DNA from: Cocos nucifera
Lineage: Eukaryota; Streptophyta; Magnoliopsida; Arecales; Arecaceae
Assembly: GCA_006176705.1 (NCBI GenBank)
Contig: QRFJ01005001.1
Coordinates: forward strand, 26,560-90,559
DNA: 64,000 bases
Direction: 5' to 3'
Below the pieces are notes generated by a model, which worked only from the letters and a program-made list of their open reading frames with translations, was not told where the DNA came from and searched no databases. Position 1 is the first letter of the stretch, and each line of letters starts with the position of its first letter. Below, piece after piece: positions 49,859-61,326 of the stretch. Both the position numbers and the translations under genes were made by a program.

Positions 49859-52142
49859 GGAAGGGAAATCCTAATTTTTCGGACTAGGTTCGTTCAGATC
49901 TGATCAGATCAAGAGATATATTTCAAAATTTTTCTCTCAATCCCAATCAAATCTGGGATGTTTCAAATCTGATTTTATTATTTTAATAATAGAAATAAAA
50001 TAAAGATAAATTAAATCAAATTTAATTTACCTTATTTGGGTAATCCTATTACCCTGTTGATGATCCTGTTTGCAGCGGAAGGTTCTGGATCTAGCCACGC
50101 AAGCGCCTGGCCTCTACCAGTATCCACTCAGGTTGGATCTGGAGATCCTCTTCTTCTCTATCACACCTCCAAAAATCAGATCTGGATCTGATCTGGAGGA
50201 TCTTCAAAACTCCTTTTGAAGATCTGCAGTCGTCCTTTGCAGCAGTGCAGCCTTCTTGCTTTTGATCGCCTTTCTTTGATCTGGATCGCACCAACCAAGG
50301 TCCAAAACTCCTTTTGGACATGGAGAGCAAGGGGAGAAGATGGTTTGGCATGGAGGAAGAGGGGAGAGGCAGCCTTGGGGCGTGGGGAACTTTGATCTTA
50401 ATTCAATTCTCTGTGTTTGAGTTGGGCACAGGGTCTTATTTATAGACTGACTGTGATCCAGCTTCTCTTATTCCCAACCAATCACAACCCTTTGTGAAAT
50501 CAGATCTAAATCTGATTGGTGGGAATAGAGTCCCCTGGATTCCTCCTTAGAGGGCGCCTAAGACCAGTCAAAGTTGGTTCTTAGGAGAACTCTAATTGGA
50601 ATCCAAAAAGGAGATGGAGTCCTTGTCCAACAAGGACTCCAAGACGCCTCCAAACTTGGGCTCACGCCAGGGTGGCGTGCGCCCTCCTCCTTGCCAGGTT
50701 CTGGCAAGGGGACAGGCCCCCACCAGCTCTCCAATAGGTGCATGACATGTGGTCAAAAGTCAAAGTGTCAATGGTCAATGTTTGACCAGTCAAAGGTAGA
50801 CTTTTGACCAAAGTCAAAAGAATAAGAAATGGCAGGTGACCAAAAATGGCAGGTAATGTCTTACAAAATAAGACAACCTTTTCTGACTTGGACAACCTCC
50901 AGTCAGACCATATGAAGGCCTCTGATTGAGCACAAACTCCTTTGGCTCAGTCAGGACAACTTATTTATGATAGTAAAAGAAGAACGTTAGGTTCAATCGA
51001 GTGCTAGCACGATTTCCTTGAACCTAATTGAATCTCATTCAGATCAATTGAACTAGATCAGTTCAATTGATGATCACCAGATTCAAACCCTTGTTTGTGT
51101 GACCCAGTTAGGTTCAGTTCTGTATGGTAATGGGATATGTCATGATCTCTATCATCGACATCATCGAAACTCCTTTCGATGGATCAGAACTCTTCTGATT
51201 CGAACAGCTAGAATGATCGATCATCTAAATCATTCTAATTGCTCCCAAAATCCACCAGTGACACCTAGCAGTATATGGTGGCAACCCATCAGAGCTGAAT
51301 GCGAACCTCTTGGTGCAGCTACCTGTGTGATTAAGTTCTTCTATCTTGAGCCCCGATCAGATTAGGGTTAAGGTGAACTCGTCAAACCCTAGTCTCTGTC
51401 ATATGATGTAATCATTCGATTCAAGTCCAATGTGAAAATCTAAATAGAAACTCTTTCTATTATTTCACTCTGCCATGGCCATGGACTTCTGGACTTGATT
51501 CTCATGATCATCATAGGGCTGCTCCTCTACCACCGAGGTAGATAGATTCCATCTTGATGCAATCCAGTTCCTACAATGAACATGCTATAGCCAACATACA
51601 CCTCAGGGTTCCATATGGCTAGGAGACCGAGTAATGGTGTAGTCAAACTATAACACCCTCAAGGTGAACTACCGATGCACCTCAGGTCAAAGAACCAGAC
51701 ACACTACTGCAGCATCGAGTCAGTCATTGACGAGAAGGTAGACTTCCTAATGACTACTCGAGGTGGTCACGCTCAGTGCCCTCGTTCTCTAACGAGTACC
51801 TGTACTCTCGCTCCGGTGTCTCCACACCGTAGACTCAAGACTCATCTACTAAAGAGAAGCGATTGTACACCAACCTTCCGGATCAATCACCATCCTCGTG
51901 ATGATCCTATGGTCGGGAGCATTTTATGAGTTAATAATGATTATTCATGTCTTAAATTTTCAACTCTTGAAAATATGAATTATCATTACCATTAACTCAA
52001 AGGATGTATCACAGACACTAAATACACATATGTGATAGAAAATAACCCATTTTATTGATTTTAGTCAAAATTATAATTTTGCCCCTAGAAGTGTATTACA
52101 AGTGTCAGCCAATTCTGGCTTCTAGGGCACATATATCTAACA
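49859..52142 (-). repeat. Copia A' 3' LTR (2284 bp)
   Basis: Plus-strand left end is ggaagggaaatcc, where the other LTR has tgaagggaaatcc. The right end is ctaaca. TATA (minus) at 50437-50444. The first 150 bp (U5 end) differ clearly from the 5' LTR. The rest is nearly identical. Confidence 0.93.
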
Positions 52143-52156
52143 ATCTCCCACTTGTC

Positions 52157-53464
52157 CTAAAGCCAATTGGCTACAAGTCTAAGTCCCATCTTCTCAAGGT
52201 GGGCTTCGATCTTCTGCTGGCCCAACGGCTTTGTAAGTGGGTCTGCCACATTATCTGTGGAGTTGACTCTCTTGACCTCGACGTAACCCTTCTCGAGGTA
52301 ATCGCGGATGAGGTGGTATCGCCGCTCAATGTGCTTGGATTTCTGGTGAGACCTCGGCTCCTTAGCAAGGGCTATGGCGCCATTGTTGTCGCAGTATAGA
52401 GGAATGGCATCTGATGGCATTACTCCAATTTCTGCAGCAAACTTCTTGTACCAGAATGCTTCCTTCGCAGCCTCTGATGCAGCGATATATTCTGCTTCCA
52501 TGGTGGAATCTGCTATCACCGTTTGCTTGGAACTCTTCCAGCTGACAGCACCACCATTGCACACAAACAGACTCCCAGATGTCGACTTTCGATCATCTAT
52601 ATCGGACATGAAATCCGAGTCTGTGTATCCCTGGACTTGGAGTTCTCCATTACCAAAGACCAACATCATATCCTTAGTTCTTCTCAAGTACTTAAGGATA
52701 CATTTCACAGAAGTCCAGTGTTCTTCACCTGGATTTGACTGATATCTGCTTGTGACACTCACAGCATGGGCTATATCAGGTCGTGTACATAGCATGGCAT
52801 ACATGAGGCTCCCTATTGCAGAAGCATAAGGGATCTTGCTCATGCGTTCTATTTCCTCAGGTGTGCTAGGGCACATCTTCTTGGAAAGATGAATACCATG
52901 TCTGAAGGGTATTAATCCCCTCTTAGAGTTTTCCATACTAAACCTCTTTAGTACTTTCTCTATGTACATCTTCTGTGAAAGTCCTAGCATCCTATTCGGT
53001 CTATCCCTATAGACCTTAATTCCTAGAATAAAGGATGCTTCACCTAGGTCTTTCATGGAGAATTCCTTGGACAACCATATTTTGACTGTTGTCAACATGG
53101 GAATATCATTCCCAATAAGGAGGATGTCATCCACGTACAATACGAGGAAGACAACAGCGCTCCCACTGACCTTTTTGAAAACACATGGTTCCTCTTCATT
53201 TTTGATGAAACCAAACATTTTGATCACATCATTGAAATGAGTGTTCCAGCTCCGAGATGCTTGCTTAAGTCCATATATGGACCTTTGCAGCTTGCAAACC
53301 TTGTGATCAGTATCACTGGATGTGAAACCTAGCGGCTGTTCCATATAGATATCTTCCTCAAGATATCCATTTAAGAATGCCGTTTTCACGTCCATTTGCC
53401 ATATTTCATAATCGAAATAGGCTGCAACGGCAAGCAATGTGCGGATGGATTTTAGCATAGCCAC
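52157..53464 (-). CDS. Copia A' RT and RNase H, 435-codon open frame
   Basis: The largest intact enzyme reading frame of the window. RT: DYEIWQMDVKTAFLNG, YGLKQASRSWN, YVDD at residues 110-113, SMKDLGEASFILGIKVYR. RNase H: TDSDF, STMEAEY, LYCDNNGA. End: KMGLRLVANWL followed by the purine tract. The upstream frame (53877-53452) reads WTLVDPPEGIVPIGCKW and joins this one only through a one-base shift near 53470. The frame is the 3' end of a polyprotein, so no start codon of its own is expected. Confidence 0.82.
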   Translation of the reverse strand: MAMLKSIRTLLAVAAYFDYEIWQMDVKTAFLNGYLEEDIYMEQPLGFTSSDTDHKVCKLQRSIYGLKQASRSWNTHFNDVIKMFGFIKNEEEPCVFKKVSGSAVVFLVLYVDDILLIGNDIPMLTTVKIWLSKEFSMKDLGEASFILGIKVYRDRPNRMLGLSQKMYIEKVLKRFSMENSKRGLIPFRHGIHLSKKMCPSTPEEIERMSKIPYASAIGSLMYAMLCTRPDIAHAVSVTSRYQSNPGEEHWTSVKCILKYLRRTKDMMLVFGNGELQVQGYTDSDFMSDIDDRKSTSGSLFVCNGGAVSWKSSKQTVIADSTMEAEYIAASEAAKEAFWYKKFAAEIGVMPSDAIPLYCDNNGAIALAKEPRSHQKSKHIERRYHLIRDYLEKGYVEVKRVNSTDNVADPLTKPLGQQKIEAHLEKMGLRLVANWL

Positions 53465-53955
53465 TGGAGAAAGGTATCCTGATAGTCAATGCCTTCGCAT
53501 TGACTATAACCTTTTGCCACTAGTCTAGCCTTGAATGTCTCCACATTCCCATCTGCACCAATCTTTCTCTTGAAGATCCATTTACACCCAATAGGTACTA
53601 TACCTTCTGGTGGATCTACCAAGGTCCAGACTTGGTTTGAGTGCATCGAGTCAATTTCTGACTGCATTGCCTCTAGCCATTTCTCGGAGTCGATATCTGA
53701 TATCGCCTCGTTGTAGGTTTTGGGATCATCACCATGAGCACCATTACCTACGAGGAACATTTTCTCTACTTCCTCTGAAATAATACCTAAGTATCTTTCA
53801 GGGGGATGGAAAACTCTTTCCGATCTACGAGGTGGAGGAGGTAGTGTTCTTATTGGCTCAACCTGATTTGGTTCCAATTGGTCCTTAGCTCGTTGTACTT
53901 GTGAGACTTTCTCATCAAGCTTAATCTGCTTTCCAATGCCGCTATCTTGAATAAA
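53452..53955 (-). pseudogene. Copia A' RT N-terminus, frame-shifted
   Basis: 53877-53452 carries SERVFHPPERYLGIISEEVE, WLEAMQSEIDSMHSNQVW, GCKWIFKRKIGADG, AKGYSQ. It runs out of frame at DTFLQWLC because one base is missing from the short T/C run. A TAG at 53956-53958 separates it from the integrase end, and the same TAG occurs in A. Confidence 0.85.
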
Positions 53956-54440
53956 CTATTTTTCAAGAAAGATGGCATGTCGACTCACAATCACATTGTG
54001 GTCTTCTGGAATGTAGAAATAGTATCCTAATGACTCTTTAGGATATCCTATGAATCGAGCTCTGAAGGACCTAAACTCTAACTTGTCCGCTTGTTGTCTT
54101 TTGACATGAGCCGGACAACCCCAAATTCTGAGATGACTCAGACTTGGTTTCTTACCGTGCCATATCTCATACGGTGTGGTAGGAACGGTTTTAGAGGGAA
54201 CCCTATTCAGTAGATAAATTGAAGTTAACAATGAGAATGTCCCCAAAGAAAATCAGGGAGGTCTGTGAAGCTCATCATGGATCGGAACCATATCCAATAG
54301 AGTCCGATTTCTCCATTCTGAAACCCCGTTGAGTTGAGGTGTTCCTGGTGGAGTCCATTGAGAGACTATGCCATTTTTCCTTGAGATAGTCTAGGAATTC
54401 CCGGCTAAGGTATTCACCTCCTCGATCTGATCGAAGAACC
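53956..54440 (-). pseudogene. Copia A' integrase C-terminal part, frame-shifted
   Basis: 54246-53956 reads LLTSIYLLNRVPSKTVPTTP, YEIWHGKKPSLSHLRIWGCP, ARFIGYPKESLGYYFY and HAIFLEK. Upstream, an extra A in the run at 54374-54378 (shared with copia A) breaks the DDE core. A further private two-base difference near 54235 and a private extra base near 54456 follow. Confidence 0.85.
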
Positions 54441-55739
54441 TTAATGGGTTTTTCCAGTTTGTTTTTCTACTTCATGTCTGAATTCTTTGAACTTTTCAAA
54501 AGCTTCAGACTTGTGTCTCATAAGATACACATACCCATACCTAGACAGATCATCGGTAAAGGTAATGAAGTAGACAAAATTGCCTCTAGCCGGCACATCA
54601 AATGGGCCGCACACATCAGTATGTACTAGGGCAAGGAGATCTGTGGCCCTCTCCCCATGTCCAACAAAAGGGAGTTTAGTCATTTTGCCTTGAAGACAAG
54701 ATTCACAAGTTGGATATGACTCGAAAGTCAATGGACTCAATAGCCCATTTTTCTCCAATTTGTTGATCCTATCTTCTGCTATATGACCTAATCTCAGGTG
54801 CCATAGATATCTATCGTTTGGACTATCCCTAGGTCGTTTGGCATTCACGTTTTGCTCGATAGTTAGAATAGGTACATCAATATGTAGCTGATAAAGACCA
54901 TTAATAAGGAAACCATTTGCAATTTTATTTCTTTCATAAAGAATGTTACAATGGTCCTTAAAGAAGGTAATCACATAGCCTTCTTGTGCTAAGCATGAAA
55001 CAGAAATCAAATTCCTGCTAGCTGCAGGCACATAATAACAGTCTTTCAAAACTAAGTCTAAACCAGATGGTAATCGAAGAGGGTATGTTCCCACGGCTAC
55101 TGCAGCAACTCTTGCTCCATTACCGATGCGTAGGATCATGTCTCCATCCCTCAGCCTCCTGCTATCCTCAAGATCCTGCATGGAAGTGCACAGATGAGCA
55201 CTAGAACCAGAGTCAAGCACCCAACTGGATGCAGAAGAAACCGTAAGGTTAGACTCAATAACGAGCATACCTCCAGAAGGACCTTCCTTCTTGTTCTTCA
55301 GGGTGGCCAGGTAAGTAGGGCAGTTCCGCTTCCAATGGCCGTCGCTGTTGCAATGGAAACACTTTCCTTTGACATCGGCCTTTTTCTTCGGCTCTGCCTT
55401 CTTCTTCTTTGATCCTTCCACCTTTTGCTTTTTCACAGACTTCTTTTTCTTTCCATAAGACTTTCTTTTGGAAGAAGTCCGTTCCATAGCAAGAACTGAG
55501 CCTTTAGAACCTTTCATAGAAAGCTCAGCGGTAACCAGCATATTCATTAATTCGGCCAAGGAATTTTGAAGTTTATGCATGTGGTAATTCATGATGAATT
55601 GCCCATATGCATCAGTCAAGGATTGCAGAATAATATCGTTCTGCAGATCCAAGTCTAACTTCACACCGAGCTTCTCAAGCTCTTCCATGTCCTTGATCAT
55701 TGTCAGACAGTGATCTTGGACTGACTGCCCATCACGCAT
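54441..55739 (-). CDS. Copia A' gag C-terminus, zinc knuckle, protease and integrase N-terminal half, 432 codons
   Basis: Gag tail (residues 1-85), Lys-rich segment, CCHC knuckle at 127-140, aspartic protease DSGSS at 176-180. The pre-integrase zinc site (WHLRLGH...CESC) and the first two integrase residues (HTDVCGP, TDDLSRYG) follow. It is entered by readthrough of a TGA at 55755-55757, because the same gag continues upstream. The end is a frameshift after VEKQTGK. The frame is intact over four functional modules, which is unusual for this window. Confidence 0.85.
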   Translation of the reverse strand: MRDGQSVQDHCLTMIKDMEELEKLGVKLDLDLQNDIILQSLTDAYGQFIMNYHMHKLQNSLAELMNMLVTAELSMKGSKGSVLAMERTSSKRKSYGKKKKSVKKQKVEGSKKKKAEPKKKADVKGKCFHCNSDGHWKRNCPTYLATLKNKKEGPSGGMLVIESNLTVSSASSWVLDSGSSAHLCTSMQDLEDSRRLRDGDMILRIGNGARVAAVAVGTYPLRLPSGLDLVLKDCYYVPAASRNLISVSCLAQEGYVITFFKDHCNILYERNKIANGFLINGLYQLHIDVPILTIEQNVNAKRPRDSPNDRYLWHLRLGHIAEDRINKLEKNGLLSPLTFESYPTCESCLQGKMTKLPFVGHGERATDLLALVHTDVCGPFDVPARGNFVYFITFTDDLSRYGYVYLMRHKSEAFEKFKEFRHEVEKQTGKTH

Positions 55740-55754
55740 CTTAGCCTTAAAAAG

Positions 55755-56105
55755 TCATTTCGTGACTTGATATTTGGCTGCGCGACTCTGTTCACCAAAC
55801 ATCTCCTGCAGGTGAGCCAACATTTGGCGAGCAGTCCCGATATCTTCATGTTGGCGCTGGAGCTCATCAGACATCGAGCCCAACATGTAATATCTGGCCT
55901 TATTATCTTCGTCTATCCATTTTTCCAGAGACGCTCTCTGTTCAATGGATGGACGGGCTGGTAAGGTGGGAGGGTCCTGGTCCAAAACATGGGTTAACTT
56001 CTCGAAACCCAAAATAATTTTGTAGTTCCTGAGCCAATCTTTATAATTGGGTCCAGTCAGTCTATGTGTGTCCAGGATACGTGCCAATGGGTTGGACGCA
56101 GACAT
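55755..56105 (-). CDS. Copia A' gag N-terminal part, ends at shared TGA
   Basis: The start is ATG at 56105 (MSASNPLARIL); an upstream in-frame ATG at 56123 adds six residues. The rest reads DWLRNYKIILGFEKL, LDQDPPTLPARPS, NKARYYMLGSMSDEL, ARQMLAHLQEMFG and ends VTK. The TGA at 55755-55757 is at the same codon as in A. A ctctctacag acceptor-like stretch precedes the start. It encodes the N-terminal half of the capsid domain. Confidence 0.85.
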   Translation of the reverse strand: MSASNPLARILDTHRLTGPNYKDWLRNYKIILGFEKLTHVLDQDPPTLPARPSIEQRASLEKWIDEDNKARYYMLGSMSDELQRQHEDIGTARQMLAHLQEMFGEQSRAAKYQVTK

Positions 56106-57966
56106 TTTCCTGTAGAGAGTCAAAGATTCTAGTTAGATACTGTAATTTTGACTTGACCAATTTATTTAGGGATTTTATTTTTAAACAAATTAGCTCCCAC
56201 TATTTTCTCGGATCCCTACACTCCCTCTGTAGAGATGCAAAAATCTTCCACGATTAATGATTTCTAGTGGGTGGTGCGGTCTCACCAACTGACTCATCAC
56301 CTCACCTAACAGTTATTGGTGATGGGTTAGCCAATGAGTGAACAACTCTTGTTCAATGATTCTCTAATCATGGTGCACCCAAACTTGGTCTCTAATTCAT
56401 GAATCTCACCGTATCCGGAATATTGATCCACTCCTTAGTTAAGTCAGACCCACCATTTGCATAGACTGGATTCCTAATTGAGTCTCTCACCGTATCCGAA
56501 ATATTGAGCCCAACTCATCCTCCAGCCCATAGCATCCAATGCCTAATAGACATGGTTGCATCTTCCCGGTGCAACTGAGCCACTGTATCCAGCCGAGAAC
56601 AATCAACCCCGGGAAGGGCCCGCACATCTACAATGGTGGAAGACCTCAGACTTAATCTTTTCTTAGGGAGAATTGATTCAGGTCTCATTAAACTAGACTT
56701 GGCTTAGTCATAACAATTATGACTAACCTAGTGGCATGGGTTAGCTCGGATTATTGACCACCTCAGATCAGAACTGTGTCAACAGATATGGCCAGGTAAG
56801 TGAGATCGGTGGAAGGAATATGCCATTAACTCGTACAAGAACGCATTCAGGTCGAGTAGCTTCCAATTAAAAACCAGTCGGTCATCTATGCCAAACTTAC
56901 CTTAGACACCAAATTGTTGAGCCAGAACCAATTGGGTTAGCCTACAATCCAGACTCTAACCTCTGAGCCTAATTAGGTCTTGCTTGATCGTGACTCGATC
57001 TTGACCCAGACTTAATCCTATTAGGCTGGTCAATTTAAGCATTGTTGATCCCATCTAACCAACTCTTGATTCGGTTTGATCAACCGCTTAGACCTAATTG
57101 AGCTACCCAAGCCCGAACCCAGTATTATGAATATGTCTTAGATCTGAAATTCTCAATTTTAGACCTAATTAATATTCCATAAACTTAATTCTTAATTAAG
57201 TAGGGTTCATAAACAAAATATGCACAATAAATCCTAGGGTTTCAGGATCTAGGGTTTTGCAGAAAGTAAGTTTTGGGATTTCTGATTAAGGACGAACACG
57301 CAGCACCCCTACACATCATAAGAACACCCCATCGAATGGGAAGAGAGGGCCTTTAAACCCTTCTTCGTTCTTATGACCGGACGGCCAAGAGGAACGCCTT
57401 AATCAGGAACATTCAATACTACAAAACAAGTTATCAGATCTATATCATATATCTCATATATAAATTAGATCTAATCATGGCATATTTTGCATACATCTCA
57501 TGTATCAAATCATGCATATTTTCAGATCTAAATTATCTCATAATAATCTAAAAAATTAGATTTAAATTGATCTAATCAAAATAAATTCTAATCTAGACAA
57601 TTATGTAGAACTATTCTACAACTAGTCTAGACATGCATCAATCATATCTCATATGATATTTCAAAAATTAAATAATTTTTATTTGCTATTTTTTAGATGT
57701 TATTATAACACTTATAATATCAAAAAATAGTAAATAAAAAGATCTAAAATATGATTTAATCAGATTAAATCAAAAACATGCAAGACTATTCTATAGAACT
57801 ATTCTATTCTAGAACTAGTCATGCATATCTTCTAATCTTAGATCCAAATTATTTAATTTTAATTTTTTCTGATTTCAGATCTGATCACATCTCATGTGAC
57901 ATCTGAAATCACTTATTTTTTAATTAAAATAAATTTAAAATCAGATCTAAACAATTTTAGAACCAT
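56106..57966 (-). other. Copia A' leader
   Basis: Non-coding, collinear with 13894-15755. The nested stems (57282-57291 with 57397-57406, plus inner stem and hairpin) and the 22 bp direct repeat are preserved. One repeat copy has a single change. No gene is seen. Confidence 0.7.
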
Positions 57967-57979
57967 GGCTCTGATACCA
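57967..57979 (-). other. Primer-binding site of copia A'
   Basis: Minus strand TGGTATCAGAGCC, two bases from the LTR end at 57982. Confidence 0.92.
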
Positions 57980-57981
57980 GT

Positions 57982-60276
57982 TGAAGGGAAATCCTGATTT
58001 CCCGGTCCAGGTTCGTTCAGATCTGATCAGATCAAGAGATATATTTCAAAAATTTTTCTCTTGATCCTAATCAGATCTTGATATGTTTCAGATCTGATTC
58101 TTATTATTTTAATAAATAAAATAAAATAAAGATAAATTAAATCAAATTTAATTTACCTGATTTGGGTAATCCTATTACCCTGTTGATGATCCTGTTTGCA
58201 GCGGAAGGTTCTGGATCTAGCCACGCAAGCGCCTGGCCTCTACCGGTATCCACTCGGGTTGGATCTGGAGATCCTCTTCTTCTCTATCACACCTCCAAAA
58301 ATCAGATCTGGATCTGATCTGGAGGATCTTCAAAACTCCTTTTGAAGATCAGCAGTCGTCCTTTGCAGCAGTGCAGCCTTCTTGCTTTTGATCGCCTTTC
58401 TTTGATCTGGAATCGCACCAACCAAGGTCCAAAACTCCTTTTGGACGTGGAGAGCAAGGGGAGAAGATGGTTTGGCATGGAGGAAGGAGGGGAGAGGCAG
58501 CCTTGGGGCGTGGGAACTTTGATCTCAATTCAATTCTCTGTGAATTTGAGTTGGGCGCAGGGTCTTATTTATAGACTGACTGTGATCCAACTCCTCTTCC
58601 TCCCAACCAATCACAACCCTTTGTGAAATCAGATCTAAATCTGATTGGTGGGAATAGAGTCCCCTGGATTCCTCCTTAGAGGGTGCCTAAGACCAGTCAA
58701 AGTTGGTTCTTAGAAGAACTCTAATTGGAATCCAAAAAGGAGAGGTGGAGTCCTTGTCCAACAAGGACTCCTAGGCGCCTCCAACTTGGGCACACGCCTA
58801 GGGTGGCGTGCGCCCTTCCTCCTTGCCAGGTTCTGGCAGGGGGACAGGCCCCCACCAGCTCTCCAATAGGTGCATGACATGTGGTCAAAAGTCAAAGTGT
58901 CAATGGTCAACGTTTGACCAGTCAAAGGTAGACTTTTGACCAAAGTCAAAGAACAAGAAATGGCAGGTGACCAAAAATGGCAGGTAATGTCTTACAAAAT
59001 AAGACAACCTTTTCTGACTTGGACAACCTCCAGTCAGACCATATGAAGGCCTCTGATTGAGCACAAACTCCTTTGGCTCAGACAGGACAACTTATTTATG
59101 ATAGCAAAAGAAGAACGTTAGGTTCAATCGAGTGCTAGCACGATTTTCCTTGAACCTAATTGAATCTCATTCAGATCAATTGAACTAGATCAGTTCAATT
59201 GATGATCACCAGATTCAAACCCTTGTTTGTGTGACCCAGTTAGGTTCAGTTCTGTATGGTAATGGGATATGTCATGATCTCTATCATCGACATCATCGAA
59301 ACTCCTTTCGATGGATCAGAACTCTTCTGATTCGAACAGCTAGAATGATCGATCATCTAAATCATTCTAATTGCTCCCAAAATCCACCAGTGACACCTAG
59401 CAGTATATGGTGGCAACCCATCAGAGCTGAATGCGAACCTCTTGGTGCAGCTACCTGTGTGATTAAGTTCTTCTATCTTGAGCCCCGATCAGATTAGGGT
59501 TAAGGTGAACTCGTCAAACCCTAGTCTCTGTCATATGATGTAATCATTCGATTCAAGTCCAATGTGAAAATCTAAATAGAAACTCTTTCTATTATTTCAC
59601 TCTGCCATGGCCATGGGATTTTCTGGACTTGATTCTCATGATCATCATAGGGCTGCTCCTCTACCACCGAGGTAGATAGATTCCATCTTGATGCAATCCA
59701 GTTCCTACAATGAACATGCTCATAGCCAACATACACCTCAGGGTTCCATATGGCTAGGAGACCGAGTAATGGTGTAGTCAAACTATAACACCCTCAAGGT
59801 GAACTGCCGATGCATCTCAGGTCAAAGAACCAGACACACTACTGCAGCATCGAGTCAGTCATTGACGAGAAGGTAGACTCCCTAATGACTACTCGAGGTG
59901 GTCACGCTCAGTGCCCTCGTTCTCTAACGAGTACCTGTACTCTCGCTCCGGTGTCTCCACACCGTAGACTCAAGACTCATCTACTAAAGAGAAGCGATTG
60001 TACACCAACCTTCCGGATCAATCACCATCCTCGTGATGATCCTATGGTCGGGGGCAATTTATGAGTTAATAATGATTATTCATGTCTTAAATTTTCAACT
60101 CTTGAAAATATGAATTATCATTGCCATTAACTCAAAGGATGTATCACAGACACTAAATACACATATGTGATAGAAAATAACCTATTTATTGATTTTAGTC
60201 AAAATTATAATTTTGCCCCTAGAAGTGTATTACAAGTGTCAGTCAATTCTGGCTTCTAGGGCACATATATCTAACA
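57982..60276 (-). repeat. Copia A' 5' LTR (2295 bp)
   Basis: Plus-strand ends tgaagggaaatcctgattt and ...atatatctaaca. TATA (minus) at 58566-58573. The TTGAC cluster is at 58884-58950. It is followed by the CTACG duplication at 60277-60281. Confidence 0.94.
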
Positions 60277-60281
60277 CTACG

Positions 60282-60388
60282 AAGTCAAGAAAGTCGTTCG
60301 ACCCAGGACATATTATCTGAAGGAGCTCAGAGGATCCAATCTATCCCGACCATCAAACTCGAGAAATCTATGGATGTATTATCAATGA
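60282..60388 (+). pseudogene. Gypsy E integrase C-terminus (after copia A')
   Basis: Continues the frame interrupted at 49853: VKKVVRP-TYYLKELRGSN, SRNLWMYYQ, then stop TGA at 60386-60388. This agrees with the end of Tat integrases (the GPY.V...V..GTY.L..L.G and NA.NL..YY words), so pol of E ends here. The insertion of A' fell in the GPY codons. Confidence 0.75.
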
Positions 60389-60491
60389 TTTGGTTGCAAT
60401 AAGATCCCTCTACTTTAATACCCCAATCCCTATTATAAATTTATAATGGCGAAAAACAACTTTCCAAACTTAGTTGCGCAACAAAAATAGC

Positions 60492-61070
60492 CACGTTAGG
60501 AATAGGAGGAGAATCTCGTCCTAACGTGAGCAAATCCAATGGCCTCATTAATCTAAGATGAGATGAGGAAAAAGGCCCTATCAACGATCCTAATGTACCC
60601 CTACAGCCGCATTAGGAATAGGAGGAGAACCTCATGCTAACGTGAGCAAAGCCGAAGGCCTCATTAATCTAAGACAAGATGAGAGAAGAGGCTCTGTCAA
60701 CGGTTCTGATGTGCTCCTGCAGCCACATTAAGAACTGAAAGAGAACATCATCCTAATGTGAGCAAAGTCGAAGACCTTGTTAATCTAAGATGAGATGAGG
60801 AGAGAGGCCCTATCAATGGTCCTAATGTGTCCTTGCAGTCACATTAGGAATAGAAGGAGAATCTCATCCTAACATGAGCAAGGCCAAAGATCTCGTTAGA
60901 CTAAGATGAGGTGAGGGGAGAGGCCCTATCAATGGCCCTAACATGCCCCTATGATCATGCATGGAACGGAAGAAAATCTCATCCTAAAAGGAGGTAAACC
61001 AAGGCCTCATTAATCTAAAATAAGAAGAAAGGAAAAGCCCTACCAACGATCCTTATGTGTATCCCTCCTA
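60492..61070 (+). repeat. Five tandem copies of a ~116 bp repeat between pol and the antisense ORF of gypsy E
   Basis: Units begin near 60492, 60608, 60724, 60839 and 60956. The core reads ccacattaggaataggagga, then ctcatcctaacgtgagca, then ggcctcattaatctaagatg and ggccctatcaa. The last unit is the most diverged. Tandem repeats downstream of pol are typical of Tat/Retand gypsy elements. No open frame is supported across them. Confidence 0.9.
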
Positions 61071-61326
61071 TGGCTACGTCAAATATGAAAAGGTGAACCC
61101 CACAAGGGACCTCCAGCTTGGCATCCACAATAAGCATCTCATTAGAAGACAAAACAAAGAAAAATGTGATGAAGAAAGTGGAGACATTAACAAGCATTGA
61201 ATTCATATAAGAAAATGATGGAAGAGGTACCATTTTATTGTAAATATAAGTTTATTATAAGCAAAATAAAGGTCAACAAGATTGATTACACAAAAAGAAA
61301 GAAGAAGAAAGAAAAAAGCCGAAGTC
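61071..61326. other. Spacer between gypsy E tandem repeats and antisense ORF
   Basis: AT-rich, contains a short A/G-rich stretch (61280-61318). The 72-codon minus-strand frame at 61015-61233 is hydrophobic but overlaps the repeat end and is not supported. Confidence 0.4.

Larger units (their letters stand above)
49854..60281 (-). mobile_element. Copia A': complete family-A element, minus strand, CTACG target duplication
   Basis: The element spans 49859-60276 (10,418 bp) between CTACG at 49854-49858 and 60277-60281. LTRs 49859-52142 and 57982-60276 are very similar. Primer site 57967-57979 and purine tract 52143-52153 are in the expected places. The sequence is nearly the same as copia A except for indels and the LTR changes of A. 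It is the best-preserved copy, with a 432-codon gag-PR-IN part and a 435-codon RT-RNase H part open. Confidence 0.96.

Noticed and set aside
60492..61070. CRISPR-like array
   Set aside because: Units are about 116 bp tandem repeats without unique spacers, in a eukaryotic gypsy element.
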